Assembly (NCBI GenBank): GCA_031002005.1 | Contig: CM061920.1 | Location: 50,570,610-50,634,609, forward strand | Reading direction: 5' to 3' | DNA: 64,000 bases | Origin: Vandiemenella viatica | Lineage: Eukaryota > Arthropoda > Insecta > Orthoptera > Morabidae | Part shown: piece after piece, positions 1 to 10,720 of the stretch | Position numbering within the stretch: position 1 is the stretch's first letter | Layout: each line of letters starts with the position of its first letter | The notes under the pieces: model-generated | The model's database searches: none | What the model saw: only the letters and a program-made list of their open reading frames with translations | Told to the model about the DNA's origin: nothing | Translations under genes and position numbers: made by a program

Positions 1-81
1 TGTACACCGTATTAAATGGCCTTAAAGTGGGGGTAACTGGCTTGTCACATTGCCGGTTATAAAACTGTTTCATCATTATCG

Positions 82-358
82 TTGGGGACCATCTCCAGTT
101 TCCCGGGTGTGGTTTACGAGCCTTGGTTGTTGTACACGATCGTTTTCCACTGTCTCCTATCCAGAAAAATTTCTCTGTCCGTGATATATTCCCAGCTCCA
201 GCCTCTTCTCTCTATGTCCTCCTTCAGTTGGTCTGTCCATCTTCTTCTTGGTCATCCCACTGGTCTTTTGCCCACTATCCTGTTTTCCTAATAAGTTTTT
301 GGTAATCTTGTACTAGTCATTCTCTTAATATGCCCAAACCATTTAAGTCTTGATGACC
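82..358 (-). pseudogene. LINE C-terminal fragment (RTE-like endonuclease-reverse transcriptase)
   Basis: Read on the minus strand, this stretch gives RLKWFGHIKRM, then TRLPK, then GKRPVG-PRRRWTDQLKEDIERRGW. This is the typical C-terminal tail of insect LINE endonuclease-reverse transcriptases, after the polymerase domain, where W-x-GH-x-xRM precedes a basic GRPxxRW segment. At least two in-frame stops interrupt it, so it is dead. Only the last 90 or so residues remain; the reverse transcriptase domain is missing. Clade assignment to RTE-like elements rests on resemblance to the fragments at 6137-7640 and 45605-46105 and is an inference. Confidence 0.7.
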
Positions 359-374
359 TAAAACAGTTTATTAC

Positions 375-540
375 ATTTAATTTAATTTAATTACAATGGA
401 GCACACGCTGCGGTGGCAATTTCCCTACACACCCACCTTCTCCCTTTCCTGCATCCACCTACATTTACCCTCTACAAATTTTAACTTTAAATTCTTTCAA
501 CGTTTTATTTTTCGATGTTTCGCTCAACGTAAATTGCATG
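375..540 (-). mobile_element. 3' end fragment of the CR1-like LINE found at 60.6-64 kb
   Basis: The plus-strand text (ATGGAG, then GTGGCAATTTCCCTACAC, then a pyrimidine-rich stretch and CCCTCTACAAATTTTAACTT) matches the 3' ends of the LINE copies at 54240-54487 and 60605 onward in the same order. The AATTTAATTTAATT run at the left edge would be the LINE's simple 3' tail on the minus strand. Only the 3' untranslated region and perhaps the last codons are left. Confidence 0.65.
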
Positions 541-1262
541 TGCCTAAGGACCATATGTTTTTCATGTTTGGGCTAAAACTATATCCTCTATTGTTCGGCT
601 GAGGCTGGGAAAATTATTTACCAGTCGGATAAAATGTATATAGACTCCGTGACGTAAAAAAGACTCCAACGAACGATTAGTTTGATGTCTGTCTCAATTC
701 TACAATTTAGGTCTCTTACACTACCCTTTAGCCAACCACAGAACGTGTATCCATTTAAGGACAATATTTTGAATTTATAGGTCTCCAGGTCTTCCGGATA
801 TTTATATCACCATCAGTCATTTGATAGTCGTCTGTATTTTTAATTTCGGGTTTTTTATTAGGGCTTTATTACGGAGAAGTAATACATATAAAAAGCTTAT
901 ACTACCGTGTTTGCTTATATTTGAGTGATTCTTAAGTATTCGAGGAACAATTTTAAGCATTTTTTTTTTCAGTTAAAGCAACCAATGACCTAAAACGCAA
1001 GCCAATTTCAGTAGTTCCACAAGTTCAAATTCTGTATAGTCTCTGCACTATGCCACCTGCTGGTTAGAGTATAGTCTACATAGCCGTGAATATGTGGTTG
1101 GAAATCTCTTAGGCGGAAGTGCGGCGCCAAACTACTCTATTCGTTCGGCAATATATGAGCACTGTAGTACACTTAATTTTTTACGTCATATATTTATAGA
1201 TTATATAGCTCATATTACACTAGAGTAGCTCATCAATTGCCATCTGGTACGGAAATGAAAAG
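541..1262. other. gene-free stretch
   Basis: AT-rich DNA with no convincing coding potential, repeat relationship or RNA gene. It lies directly upstream of the signal-peptide exon, and a TATA-like TATTTATAG occurs around 1190, about 80 bases before the ATG. That motif is too common in AT-rich DNA to call a promoter. Confidence 0.4.
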
Positions 1263-1274
1263 TTGCGTATCGTG

Positions 1275-1419
1275 ATGACAGAATGTGTGGGACGGGGGCG
1301 CCCACGCAGAGCGGGGGGCGCGTGCGTGCTGGTGGTATTGATTGCGGGGGCGTCAGTCCGGCAGCAGCAGCAGCAGCAGGTAGCTGGTGACCAGCCAGCC
1401 CGCCGGACCCAGCAGCCAG
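1275..1419 (+). CDS. putative first coding exon: signal peptide plus poly-Gln
   Basis: A GC-rich island in AT-rich surroundings opens with ATG at 1275 (G at -3). It encodes MTECVGRGRPRRAGG, the hydrophobic stretch ACVLVVLIAGASV, then six glutamines (a CAG run) and VAGDQPARRTQQP. Arg-rich start, hydrophobic core and polar continuation are the layout of a secretory signal peptide. The exon stops exactly at a strong donor, CAG|GTGAGT (1420), after 48 codons plus one base, so the intron is phase 1, common after signal-peptide exons. No following exon is obvious in the window; insect introns can be tens of kilobases. The product is probably secreted or membrane-bound, but I do not recognise it. 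Weak points: the short length, and the opposite strand is also open. Confidence 0.5.
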
Positions 1420-3945
1420 GTGAGTCGCACCACGCGGCAGCGGCCACGGCGCTACCACACAGCGGTAACAAACACATAACAAAACACTAGTCTAATCATT
1501 TTACGCGACACTAAATCTAACCGGATCCGTTAGCACTCTTAACTTAAAAAATATAATTCTCTTGGATTTTGTCCTGCAAACGTGAGATTTTTTTTTTTAT
1601 AGTTGTTCTTCATTTCTGGTATATCGTACCAAAACGTGATAGAGCTTAATGAAAGAATGTTAAAAGAGAAGCCTGGAACACCAACAGCTTCCCCAGTCTC
1701 CAAGCAAGTTAGCTTGCAACAGTTGAGTGACAAACCGAGTTATTATCACTCCAGCTGGATGAAAAGCATTAGCATAAATTTTAAATAATGTATTTTAAGA
1801 AGCTTTCAGTGGAAACCCAGATTCATTCCATTCATTTTACATACAAGAAGCTAACACAGAATAAAGTGTAATCCTCTTTTCTTGCCCCGTTCCTTTGCCA
1901 GTAATGAGCGTCGACAGTTCATGGACAAAATACATCGTTCAAAATGTGATCCACTGATACGATCGTATATCTCAAACCATATGAATCGATTAACTTCTGT
2001 GGCATCAAAGATATTCTACGATCTCTGGGTCCGCACTGCGAAGTTGTGTGTTGCAGTCTCAACATTCTACACTTCCACATATATCAGCCTAAAACAGCCT
2101 GGAACAGACATTCGACCGAGAATTTGATAACTAACATAAGAAAATTGTTCCCTTTGCCATTTATTACTTCCTGTCCTGGTAGGCGACGGAATAATAAAAA
2201 TTAGGATTTTCAGATTTCGTGTTCTGACTGATAAGCTACAATGATATTACAATTTTACATAATAGCTCTTATTTACCTGCCTTTGAGTAAATAACTGCCT
2301 GTTTTTTTAATAGGACTCCATGTACTAAACCTTATTTAAGTAAAATTTATGCTCTAAGGTAATGATTGAGAATTATCCACGGATGTACAAATAAACGTTA
2401 TTATCTGACACTAAAAACACGAGTGAGACCAAAAATTAGACTAAATATTAACTTAAGACGCATATAGCTAACACTGAAACTTCGGGATATCCGTCCGATT
2501 ATGTTAGTGTGGTTAAGTGTAGCTATGTTCTGGATCCCATTTGTTGCTGTAAATTAATTAACCTACCTCTTTACGTACTATTACGTAACAATGACACTCA
2601 TGCTGCCAAAAAGTTTGCTGCTATAAACGATCCTCAACTCGAAAGATCCTAAAGCTTCCAGGAGATAACCAAAATAGGAAATTTCTTAACACAAGCTTCA
2701 AATTTTGATCTACTGCTGCATTTCCTCTGTCAGTATCGACCATCCCGAAAGTGGGTCATTGCGGTTATTCACTTTTATATTGTTCGGAATGTAGGTTAAT
2801 AGCGAGTTTCCATCCTGAACAAGACAAGAAGTGTCTCTGCGCTTAAAGAACAACAGAATAAGAACCGATTGCTGGTATGTGTTTCTAAGTTTTTATGTAA
2901 AACCAATAAAAATATTATTTTCCGCAACACTCAAGACATAATCCTAAATATACTGAGTGTTATACTTTAGGTATCGATTCTGTTTATTATACATTTTACA
3001 GTTATTGTGGTTGAAACAAATAATCTTCATCGTCTTTCTTCGCATTTCAACAAGTAACTTTAATTTCAAATAACTTACAGAAACGTTTAATAACTGGAAG
3101 ATATGTAAACATTTCTTTCTTGTAGAAGTAACTTTAATTCTGTTTATATTTTTCAGTCTTTATAGCCAGCAACAGCAAAATTTATTACAAATAAGTTGAT
3201 ATCCGTGAACTTTCCTTAATTTGCAATGTTCTTGTTTGCACTAGCAAATCGCAATCGTCTCTATTCGCTATACTCAATAAGAAAAGAATAACAATCCAAT
3301 TACAACGAGTTAACATCAGCAAATTTTACAACATGGATTAACTAATAGTGTGGTCACTATAATTCCCCTTGAGTGTATCCTAACATTTTGGATGTTCTTT
3401 TAATCCAAAAGGGCTGCGGTAAACTCTAAATTATGAATTCTGGATAATTCAAAATGTGTTACTTTCATTCTACACCTGCACTCGTACACACTAGTATTGA
3501 AATACATCAAAAGCTAATGCAAGTAAATTTATGATGTTCCATACAAACAGTTCTAAATCTTAGAAATATCTTAAATGCACAAAAAAATTATCAATTTTCT
3601 TAAAAACATACATCATTCGTATCCACCTTCATGTAAATTTACAATTGTTCTTGGATATCATTCACTGAAATAAACATAGAAATATGTACCATGTTCCAAG
3701 CACTACAATAATTAAACACTCACTTTTCATTCTTGAGGTACTAACGATTTCAACTCTACAACGTTATAATTTCCTTTCACTATCCTATTGTAGGGTAACG
3801 CAAAGCTTAGGAGATCTCCTTAGCTTTACATATCCTCCAGAAATGCGAAATATTTCTTTAATTGCGAAACATTAACAGCATGATCTAATACTAAATCATC
3901 AGCGCAAACTTCATTTAACTAAAAATTGTAGCTGTCAAAGCAAGA
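1420..3945. other. probable intron or intergenic DNA
   Basis: About 2.5 kb of AT-rich sequence after the donor at 1420. Short open frames (for example around 1882-2127) show no domain or splice support. I see no recognisable repeat, RNA gene or conserved exon. Confidence 0.4.
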
Positions 3946-4146
3946 CCGATTTATGTCGTTAAAAGCGGGAAGGAACTCGTGCATGGCCTTTTGGAAGAAT
4001 CATTCTGGCATTCGCCTGGAGTGATTCGGACCTACGGAAAAGTTCGGAACTAAGAAAAACCCAAAGCTGGATGACCGGATGGGGATTCGATCCCGCGTCT
4101 TCCCGAATGCGAGGTCAGAGCGTTACCGCTCACCCACCACGCTTGA
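3946..4146 (-). mobile_element. SINE family A copy (tRNA-derived)
   Basis: The minus strand starts GCGTGGTGGGTGAGCGGT (A-box-like), followed by GGATCGAATCCCC (B-box-like), CTGGAG-context motifs and a degraded GGCCATG-x-CGAGTTCCTTCCC body. It matches family A copies at 4331, 14536, 14816, 24147, 36220, 44037 and 55669. It sits head-to-head with the copy at 4331. The 3' end is decayed. Confidence 0.8.
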
Positions 4147-4330
4147 TAAGACTTATTAGCTTAGCAGTTTCCAATCAATATTACAAAGAACAACAATTTT
4201 TCAACTCTATTAGGAAGTATTTATTCTTAATTTGCCTCCACCAAACTGTTGCGTGACGCGAAGCAGCGAACTCCTGTCGCTCCTTCGCACCACAGGACCA
4301 TTTTTCTTTCTACGTTTCCAGTTTTAAACC

Positions 4331-4567
4331 GAGCGTGGTGGGTGAGCGGTTAACGCTCTGGGCTCGTATTCGGGAGGACGCCGGATCGATCCCCATCCGG
4401 GCATCCAGATTTGGTTTTTCCATGGTTTTTACAAATCACTCCAGGCAAATGCCGGGATGCTTCCTTAAAAAACTCTATGGCCGAATTCCTTCCCGTTCCT
4501 TGTCTCCAGTCCCAACTCGCCTCTAATGACCTCGACGTCGACTAGGCGTAAAGCCATAAGTAAAAAC
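4331..4567 (+). mobile_element. SINE family A copy, near full length
   Basis: It starts GAGCGTGGTGGGTGAGCGG, has the tRNA-like box GGATCGATCCCC, then CACTCCAGGCAAATGCCGGG, GGCCGAATTCCTTCCC and TCTAATGACCTCGACG, and ends in GGCGTAAAGCCATAAGTAAA. This is the best reference copy in the window for the family: a tRNA-like head of about 75 bp, an unrelated body, and an A-rich tail. No clean target duplication is visible. Confidence 0.85.
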
Positions 4568-5744
4568 AAAGTCAAATTTTAATGTAATTTGTCATATATT
4601 AAAACTAATCATTTCGCCAGTACTAAAACCATCTTTCTATGCCAAAATAATGTCACAATCTGGTAAACATACAATGATAAGATACTCAGTTGCACACAAA
4701 TGTCACCAAAATACTCACAACACTCATTGTACATTCTACTCAAATTTTCTGCTTCTACAATCACAATACAACTTTCACAGCCCATTCACATCCAGTATAT
4801 TGTTGTAAACTCTAGTTATGCCCACATCATCATATTTATGCTGTTTTACCCCCTGTCAAACTCAAAACCCCTTTCTGTAAGTATTGTCGGAAAGTACACT
4901 GCACTTGCTGTCCTCATGGCAGTCTCAATCCCATTTACAATATAGTCGTCAAAATACGACTGGTTGACAACCTTTCTACAGTTCATCTCTCGATTGTCCA
5001 CACTGACAACACTCTGGCGAATATTATTGGTTAATACGCTTTATTAACCTCTTTACCTTGAATATTAATCATCCGTTTATATTTCTCTTCATCCTTTTCC
5101 GTCCAGAGTACGTATGCCTTAGCGAATTTTTCCAGTTGCAGATTGGACAGTTTTTCTGTCGCGACAGACTGTAATGTAAGTTGTTTCTCAAGATTTCTAT
5201 CTGAGATTTAAGTTGTGACCTAAGTTCACACATTGATAGCATGGTAAAGTCGTAATGTAAGAGTTTCCAAATCATGGTTATGAATAAAACCGATTGCTGG
5301 TACATATTTCCAAGTTTTTACGTAGAAACAATAAAAATATTACGAAAGACATGTAAAACAAAATCCTAAATAAACCGTGATCGTATTACAAACCAGGTAT
5401 TTGCTTGGTGTGAAGCCATATTAATTGTCTAACCATTACCCGATTAATTTCCAAACTGTTGTTGAAATGTCCTTAGAAAGTTTACCAGGGGATGGATACA
5501 TTTCACTTCGTCCCTACTTGATTCTCACAATAACAACATGACTGCTAAAACAAACTAATGCTACTTCTTCCCAGCGACTATCTAGGACCAGCCACGCTTC
5601 TTTTTTGACACATATTGTTATTTTGTTGTTGTTATCTTTGGTAATTCTGCTTCTTTCTGTTTGGTTTTGTTTCTTGTCCATTTTTGACACTTCAAAAAAA
5701 GTAGGAGGTTCTCAATTCATCTGTATTTTTTTTGGGATATATGT
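4568..5744. other. gene-free stretch
   Basis: AT-rich sequence without supported genes. Open frames at 4700-4945 (plus) and 5069-5305 (minus) have no domain, splice or composition support. Confidence 0.4.
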
Positions 5745-6110
5745 TCAGCGATATCTTTGCCAATTTTGAACCAATTTAAATAAAATTCCACCAAAGTTTC
5801 ATTGAGAAACCACCCCCTCTCCCCCTATATACCCCTTAATTTTATACAATCTTACATTTCTTATCCGCTTTTGATTGAACTTTGCACACGTATACTTTAA
5901 AATAAAGAGAAAACATCTTTCAACATTTGGTCTGCCAAAGCCCAACCCCTCTCCCTCCTTCCACCCTCTTAATTTTTGTAAATGTTCTTTATAAAAAGCT
6001 ACAGTCGACACCGTTTGACCGATTACCATGGAAGTTGGCACTTCATGAAGAAAGTTTTTTATTAAGAGAGATTTTCCTCACTACAGAGGTTTTTCTCCAA
6101 CACAACAATA
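5745..6110 (+). repeat. diverged direct repeat units (about 125 bp)
   Basis: Two successive units each hold a C-rich block (CCACCCCCTCTCCCCC at about 5810; CCCAACCCCTCTCCC at about 5940) followed by TTAATTTT and a conserved tail; the second reads AATGTTCTTTATAAA. A third related unit lies at 7665-7800, beyond the LINE fragment. The units look like an old tandem repeat or the border of an unclassified transposon. Confidence 0.5.
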
Positions 6111-6136
6111 AAGAATTCGGAACATAGATCTTGACT

Positions 6137-7640
6137 TCATCTTCTCAAAATATTCCTCTTGATATTTCGATCGTGTATATCTTCCTCTTCTGCACCAAGT
6201 CTTCTCATTGCTATTTGTACACCTTGGAGCCAGGTAAACACGGGCCGTCCTCTTTTCCTCCTTCCTTTAACTTCCCATTCTTGTACCAGTTTAGGTATTC
6301 TAGTGTCTTCCATCCTTCTTACATGGCCGCACCATTCCAGTCTTTTTCGTTCTATAACTTCATACATTTCTTCTTTCACTTCCATTAGCCTTATTATTTC
6401 GGTATTCCTTACTTTTTCTTTTCTTGATATTCTTGCTGATCTTCTCCAGAAATCCATTTCTAATGTTTTCAGATTCTTGATATGTTTTTGGTTGATTGTC
6501 CAGCTTTCTGATCCATATAAGACTATACTTTCAAATAATGATTTGAACATAATTCGTTTTGTTCTATTTATAACACTCTTGCTCCATAGAAGTGAATTTA
6601 GCATCCCGATTACTTTCCGGCCATTAGTAATTCTTTTATTAATTTCCATATTCGATTTTCCTTCTATTTCTAAAATTGAACCCAAATAGCAAAAATTATT
6701 TACCTTTTTAATTTTTATTCCATCAATGTACAATTCATCCAGAGCATTAGTAAGATATTCTGTTTTTTTTTTTTGTAGTTAATCTTCAAGCCCCATTTTT
6801 TATATTCTTTTGACAGTTGATTACATATGTAATTTGCATCCTCACCATCTTGTCCTATGACGACTTGATCATCAGAAAATAGTAAATGATGTAGATATTT
6901 TCCATCTATTATTTCTAAACCCATTCTATTACACTTTTGAGACCATGTTCTCAAACTAACATCTATATAAATTTTAAATAGGGTTGGTGACATAGGGCAT
7001 CCTTGCAGCAGACCTTTACTTGTTTTAAATTTTTGTGATAATCCATGACCAGTTTTTTTTTGGCATGTGTTATTTATGTACATTTGCTGTATTATTTGTA
7101 CTAAGCAGTTATCTATATGTGATATATGTAATGCTTTCCATAACATATTTCTTGGGACAGTATCATACACTTTTTTTAAATCTATGAAAATTAATCCTAT
7201 ATTTTTTGATTTTTCATTGTATTTTTCCAGAATCTGTCGTAACATGAAAATGTGGTCTATACATGACGTACCTGCCGAAAATCCACATTGTTTTTCTTGA
7301 GTCTTATACTGTGTTTCTAATCTATTTTTTATTAGTTTGGCAAAAATTTTCATCAATGAATTCATAAGACAAATCCCACGATAATTTGCGGTCCCCTTTC
7401 TTGAACATGGTAATAATATAACCTAATGACATTTTCTTAGGTATTGGGTCTCCATGTAATATTTTATTGAACAAATTTGTTATAAGCTTTACAACTTTAT
7501 CGCCACCATATTTCATAATTTCCAAATTGATTCCACCTGGCCCAGGAGATTTGCCATTTTTTCCTGTTCTTAATGCCTTAAGCAGATCGTCTTCTGAAAT
7601 TTGAATGTCATCACCTTCCTGTTTTTTATTCATACCTACA
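6137..7640 (-). pseudogene. LINE reverse transcriptase, RTE-like, frameshifted
   Basis: Three minus-strand frames join to one reverse transcriptase. From about 7640 comes DDLLKALRTGKNGKSPGPGG; the next frame (7365-6715) has IFIDLKKVYDTV (block A), KGLLQGCPMSPTLFKIYID (block B) and LLFSDDQVVIGQD (the FADD active-site block, here FSDD). The last (6733-6137) has the post-polymerase tail with YGSESWTI and LEWCGHVRRM. Both catalytic aspartates remain, but frameshifts near 7340 and 6725 and the missing endonuclease show it is a dead, 5'-truncated copy. Its ends abut members of the diverged repeat at 5745 and 7665. The element copied its own RNA by target-primed reverse transcription when active. 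Confidence 0.85.
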
Positions 7641-7664
7641 GTTTTTATCTGAAAAAAATAGAAA

Positions 7665-7800
7665 TTTACACAAGTATTATTTAAATCAAACAGAAAAGAC
7701 AGTCTACATTTGGCATACAAATGCCCAATCCCTCTTCCCATTTACCCCCATCCCTTTTAATTTCCAATGTTCTTTACAAAATTCACAGTTTTAGATCACG
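7665..7800 (+). repeat. third unit of the 5745-6110 repeat
   Basis: The text TACACAAGTATTATTTAAAT, ACATTTGGCATACAAATGCCC, AATCCCTCTTCCC and AATGTTCTTTACAAAATTCA parallels 5885-6010 block by block in the same orientation, with roughly 70 percent identity by eye. It lies directly beyond the LINE fragment. Confidence 0.55.
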
Positions 7801-8276
7801 TCAAAATCAATTAATCTATTTTTAAGTCATGGTAGAAAATTCATAAAATAAATGTTCCTAATGTTCCAACATGTACCTCAGATTTCTACTTGGACCCCAA
7901 GTTTTCACTTTGTGAAAACCAATTAAAAATGTATATTTTATGTTTGATGCTGGAACAAACAGATATATTCCAGAGAAAGATTTATTTATGTGGTATATAT
8001 TAATGCCCAGATGTTACATGTTTCGATTATCGAGCACCAGCTTTAACAGATGTTATGATTAGGTCGAAACACAGCCTGGACCAAAATGTAAACATTCCTT
8101 AACACAGTATCCAATTCATCCCGTTATGGAAGTTGTTGGGTTATATAAAGCAAGAATTTTTTCGAAAGCAAGCGTTTTATCACTGATCTACCAGCAAGTT
8201 CGCAAAATGAGAACTGCTGCGGCATATTTAAAATACAAAACAAACTATAATACAACTAAAAATTTAAAAATAAAAT

Positions 8277-8993
8277 AATTGTTTAAAAAAACATAAAAAC
8301 CACCTTAAAAAAAGCACACTACAAATTTTAAAATAACTTTATACTTTGCTTAGAATAAAGTAAATCCAAATGGACAATATTTTACATTACTGTTACTAAA
8401 TTTTTTACATTAATCGGTTATTTTTGGAGTAGGTGCCTGCCAAAGCAAGAAAAACAAAAAGATTAAAACAATAATGAATGACAATAATTCATAAAAATCA
8501 TATTACTACTTACCTACAATTAATGCTAGAAACATGTTTCAACAAAACTGAAACATAAGGATGATACTCCAATATTATACTAATTGTAAACAGTTTACGG
8601 CATGATGCAGACTACCGACTGACACTGTAGCACCAGTGATATGCCTGGACGACCAACAATGCCAAGCCACAGATTAAGATACTGTCTAATTTGTTTCGTT
8701 AAAATGTCTTCTACAATAACACTATCTGCCTCACTAAATGCTGTAGAATATTCGGATTTTTTATTCGTACTCCCCATGTCGCCTCGAGCACCAAATAAAG
8801 TTAAGTAATTCGTTCTTCGCGATGTGACAGCTGGCACCGACTCCAAAAATAACTGATTAATGTAAAATTTTTAGTAACGGTAATGTAAAATATTGTCAAT
8901 TTGGATTTCCTTTCTTTTAAGCAAGGTATAAAGTTATTTTAAAATGTTTAGTTTGCTTTTTTTGAAGGCGGTTTTTATGTTTTTTAAAACAAT
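8277..8993. repeat. long inverted repeat (about 165-bp arms) with 390-bp loop
   Basis: The arm at 8277-8441 (AACATAAAAACC through ATTTTTGGAGTAGGTGCC) is the reverse complement of 8831-8993 with roughly 85 percent identity. The loop contains a minus-strand open frame of 83 codons (8846-8595, starting MESVPAVTSRRTNYLTLFGA) whose first codons lie inside the right arm. A perfect GTAAGT donor-like site reads on the minus strand near 8513. The structure fits a foldback-type transposon or an inverted duplication. No terminal target duplication could be identified. Confidence 0.65.
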
Positions 8994-9095
8994 TTTTTTT
9001 TGGTATGTGCACTTTGAAGGGAAAACCTTTATTCGGGGGAAACCCTTCTTGGTGTATGTATAGGATTTTGGGTTTAGAGTATTTTTCAATTTATT

Positions 9096-9266
9096 TTATC
9101 CTGGTTGTAAATGGGAACTTATATTTGTGCCATCTCTTCTATGTATAATTATAACAAGATGATGGCATAACTGAGAAATCGTTGCAAATTTTAAAAAAAG
9201 TGACGGTGAAAGAACTGACCCCTGTGGTACTCCAAATGTCATTTTCCGTTTGGTCAATCTGTTTCC
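9096..9266 (-). pseudogene. LINE reverse transcriptase fragment (CR1/Jockey-like block B)
   Basis: The minus strand reads RKMTFGVPQGSVLSPSLF, the conserved GVPQGSVLSP block of non-LTR reverse transcriptases, then a decayed continuation. It is cut off on its upstream side by the poly-A tail of another LINE at 9267, which evidently inserted into it. Confidence 0.7.
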
Positions 9267-10079
9267 TTTTTTTTTTTTGGTCACCAGGCTTTCGACTGGC
9301 TTGATGCAATCCTCCATGGTTCCTATCTTGTGCTAACCTCTTCATCTCAACGTACTACTTACAACCCAAGTCCTCAATTATCTGCCTCATATCTTCTAAT
9401 CGCTGTCTTCCTCTACAGTTCTTACCTTAGACTGTTCCCCCCACAAACAAATTAACCAATCCTGCACGTCTCAAAATATTACCTATCATCCTGTCTCTTC
9501 TTTCTGTAAATCTCTTCAACAAACTTCTTTCCTCACAAATCATTTCCAAAACACGTTCCTTTCATACTTTATCTGTCCACTTACTTTTCAGCGTCCTGCT
9601 TTAGCGCCACATTTGAAAACCTTCAATTTCCCTTCTTTCTGGTATTCCTAAGGTCCACGCTTCGCTATCTAAAGTTCTTTTTTTTAAGACATAAATATTT
9701 GAAACTAAAACATTTTTCTTTTTATGAAGGCTCCTTTTGCTAGTGCTGTTCTGCTTTTAACATAATTCCTATTTCGAATTTTACTTCCCAAGCAGCAGAT
9801 TTCACTTACTTCTTCTATCGCATTCGATCCTATTTTTATATTTAATTCTCTATTATTGGTATCATTTCTGCAACATTTGATCACTTTTGTCTTTGATTTA
9901 TATTTAGTCCATAATCTTCCTTGAGTATTTTATTCATGGCATTCAATTACTTCTCAATATCCCCAGCCTGTTCTGCTAACAAGACAATGTCATCAGCAAA
10001 TCGTATCATATTGATACGTAAAAGGATCGATTGGTGATATAGTCTGATATAATTTTTACGTTGCAGTGTTTTATATGTA
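9267..10079 (-). pseudogene. RTE-like LINE, 3' half with poly-A tail
   Basis: The minus strand ends GGAGGATTGCATCAAGCCAG, then a short stretch and a poly-A tail (T run 9267-9278). This is nearly the same 3' end as the copy at 45605-46105. Near 10000 the minus strand encodes RFADDIVLLAEQAG, the reverse transcriptase active-site block with both aspartates. Numerous stops make it dead. The upstream part continues beyond a SINE at 10080. Confidence 0.8.
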
Positions 10080-10371
10080 GCGTTCTAGTAGCTCAGCGTT
10101 TAAGCCGGTTGACTCGAGATCGAAAGGTCCCCGGTTCAAATTCCCGCCAGGGCGGGTATTCGGAAGGATCTTAATCCGACCTTCACCTCTGGCACAGCTT
10201 CCTGCGTAATGCGAAGTACGCCAGAACGTTTTTGTGGCTCTGATTCCACGTTAAACTGTAGGTCCCCTGTACCCCGTAGCCACGACAGAGGCGCATACGC
10301 GGAAAATAGAAACTCCGTCAAAACGGCGGCCGAACTATCCTTCGAGGTATCCGGGCCAACATTGCCATGCC
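10080..10371 (+). mobile_element. SINE family B copy inserted in a LINE
   Basis: It starts CGTTCTAGTAGCTCAGCGTT (A-box-like), then GGTCCCCGGTTCAAATTCCC (B-box), then CCGACCTTCACCTCTGGCAC, GTACGCCAGAACG, CGTTAAACTGTAGGTCCC and CCGGGCCAACATTGCCATG. Family B copies lie at 12798, 19681 and 43573. The flanking LINE sequences continue each other, so the insertion is younger than the LINE. Confidence 0.85.
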
Positions 10372-10405
10372 CTGTTTCTTTACTGGTTTATTTGTGTCGT
10401 TGGTG

Positions 10406-10620
10406 AAGTTTCCTTAACAGCATATCGTGCCAAATTTTGTCGTATGCCTTCTGTATATCAATGAAAACAACCGCTGTTGACTTTGATGTATTAAATGCTC
10501 TGCTTATAAATTCTGTCATCCCGTAGAGCTGTAGAGTTGCCGATAGTCTGATTTAAAATCGAAGTTATTCCAAATGTATCGTATGGTGTTCTTGTAATTG
10601 TCATGTAATTCTGGTTTTAA
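10406..10620 (-). pseudogene. RTE-like LINE, upstream piece (RT block A)
   Basis: The minus strand encodes STAVVFIDIQKAYDKIWHDM, the block A motif with the first catalytic aspartate. This continues the element at 9267-10079 across the SINE at 10080-10371. Stops and the missing endonuclease show decay. Confidence 0.75.
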
Positions 10621-10720
10621 TGATCACTTCATATCTTGGTTTTGTTGGGCACCCTCTCACCACTACACAGCAGCCACATATTGTAACGTCACGCAGGCAG
10701 CACTGGCGATTTTTGAAATC

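Noticed and set aside
1210..1482. Minus-strand 90-codon frame over the signal-peptide exon
   Set aside because: It has an Ala run from the CAG repeat read backwards and no splice or domain support; the plus strand has a consensus donor and signal-peptide pattern.
6159..6689. Plus-strand 176-codon frame
   Set aside because: Antisense of the LINE reverse transcriptase tail, which has the recognisable YGSESWTI and WCGHVRRM motifs.
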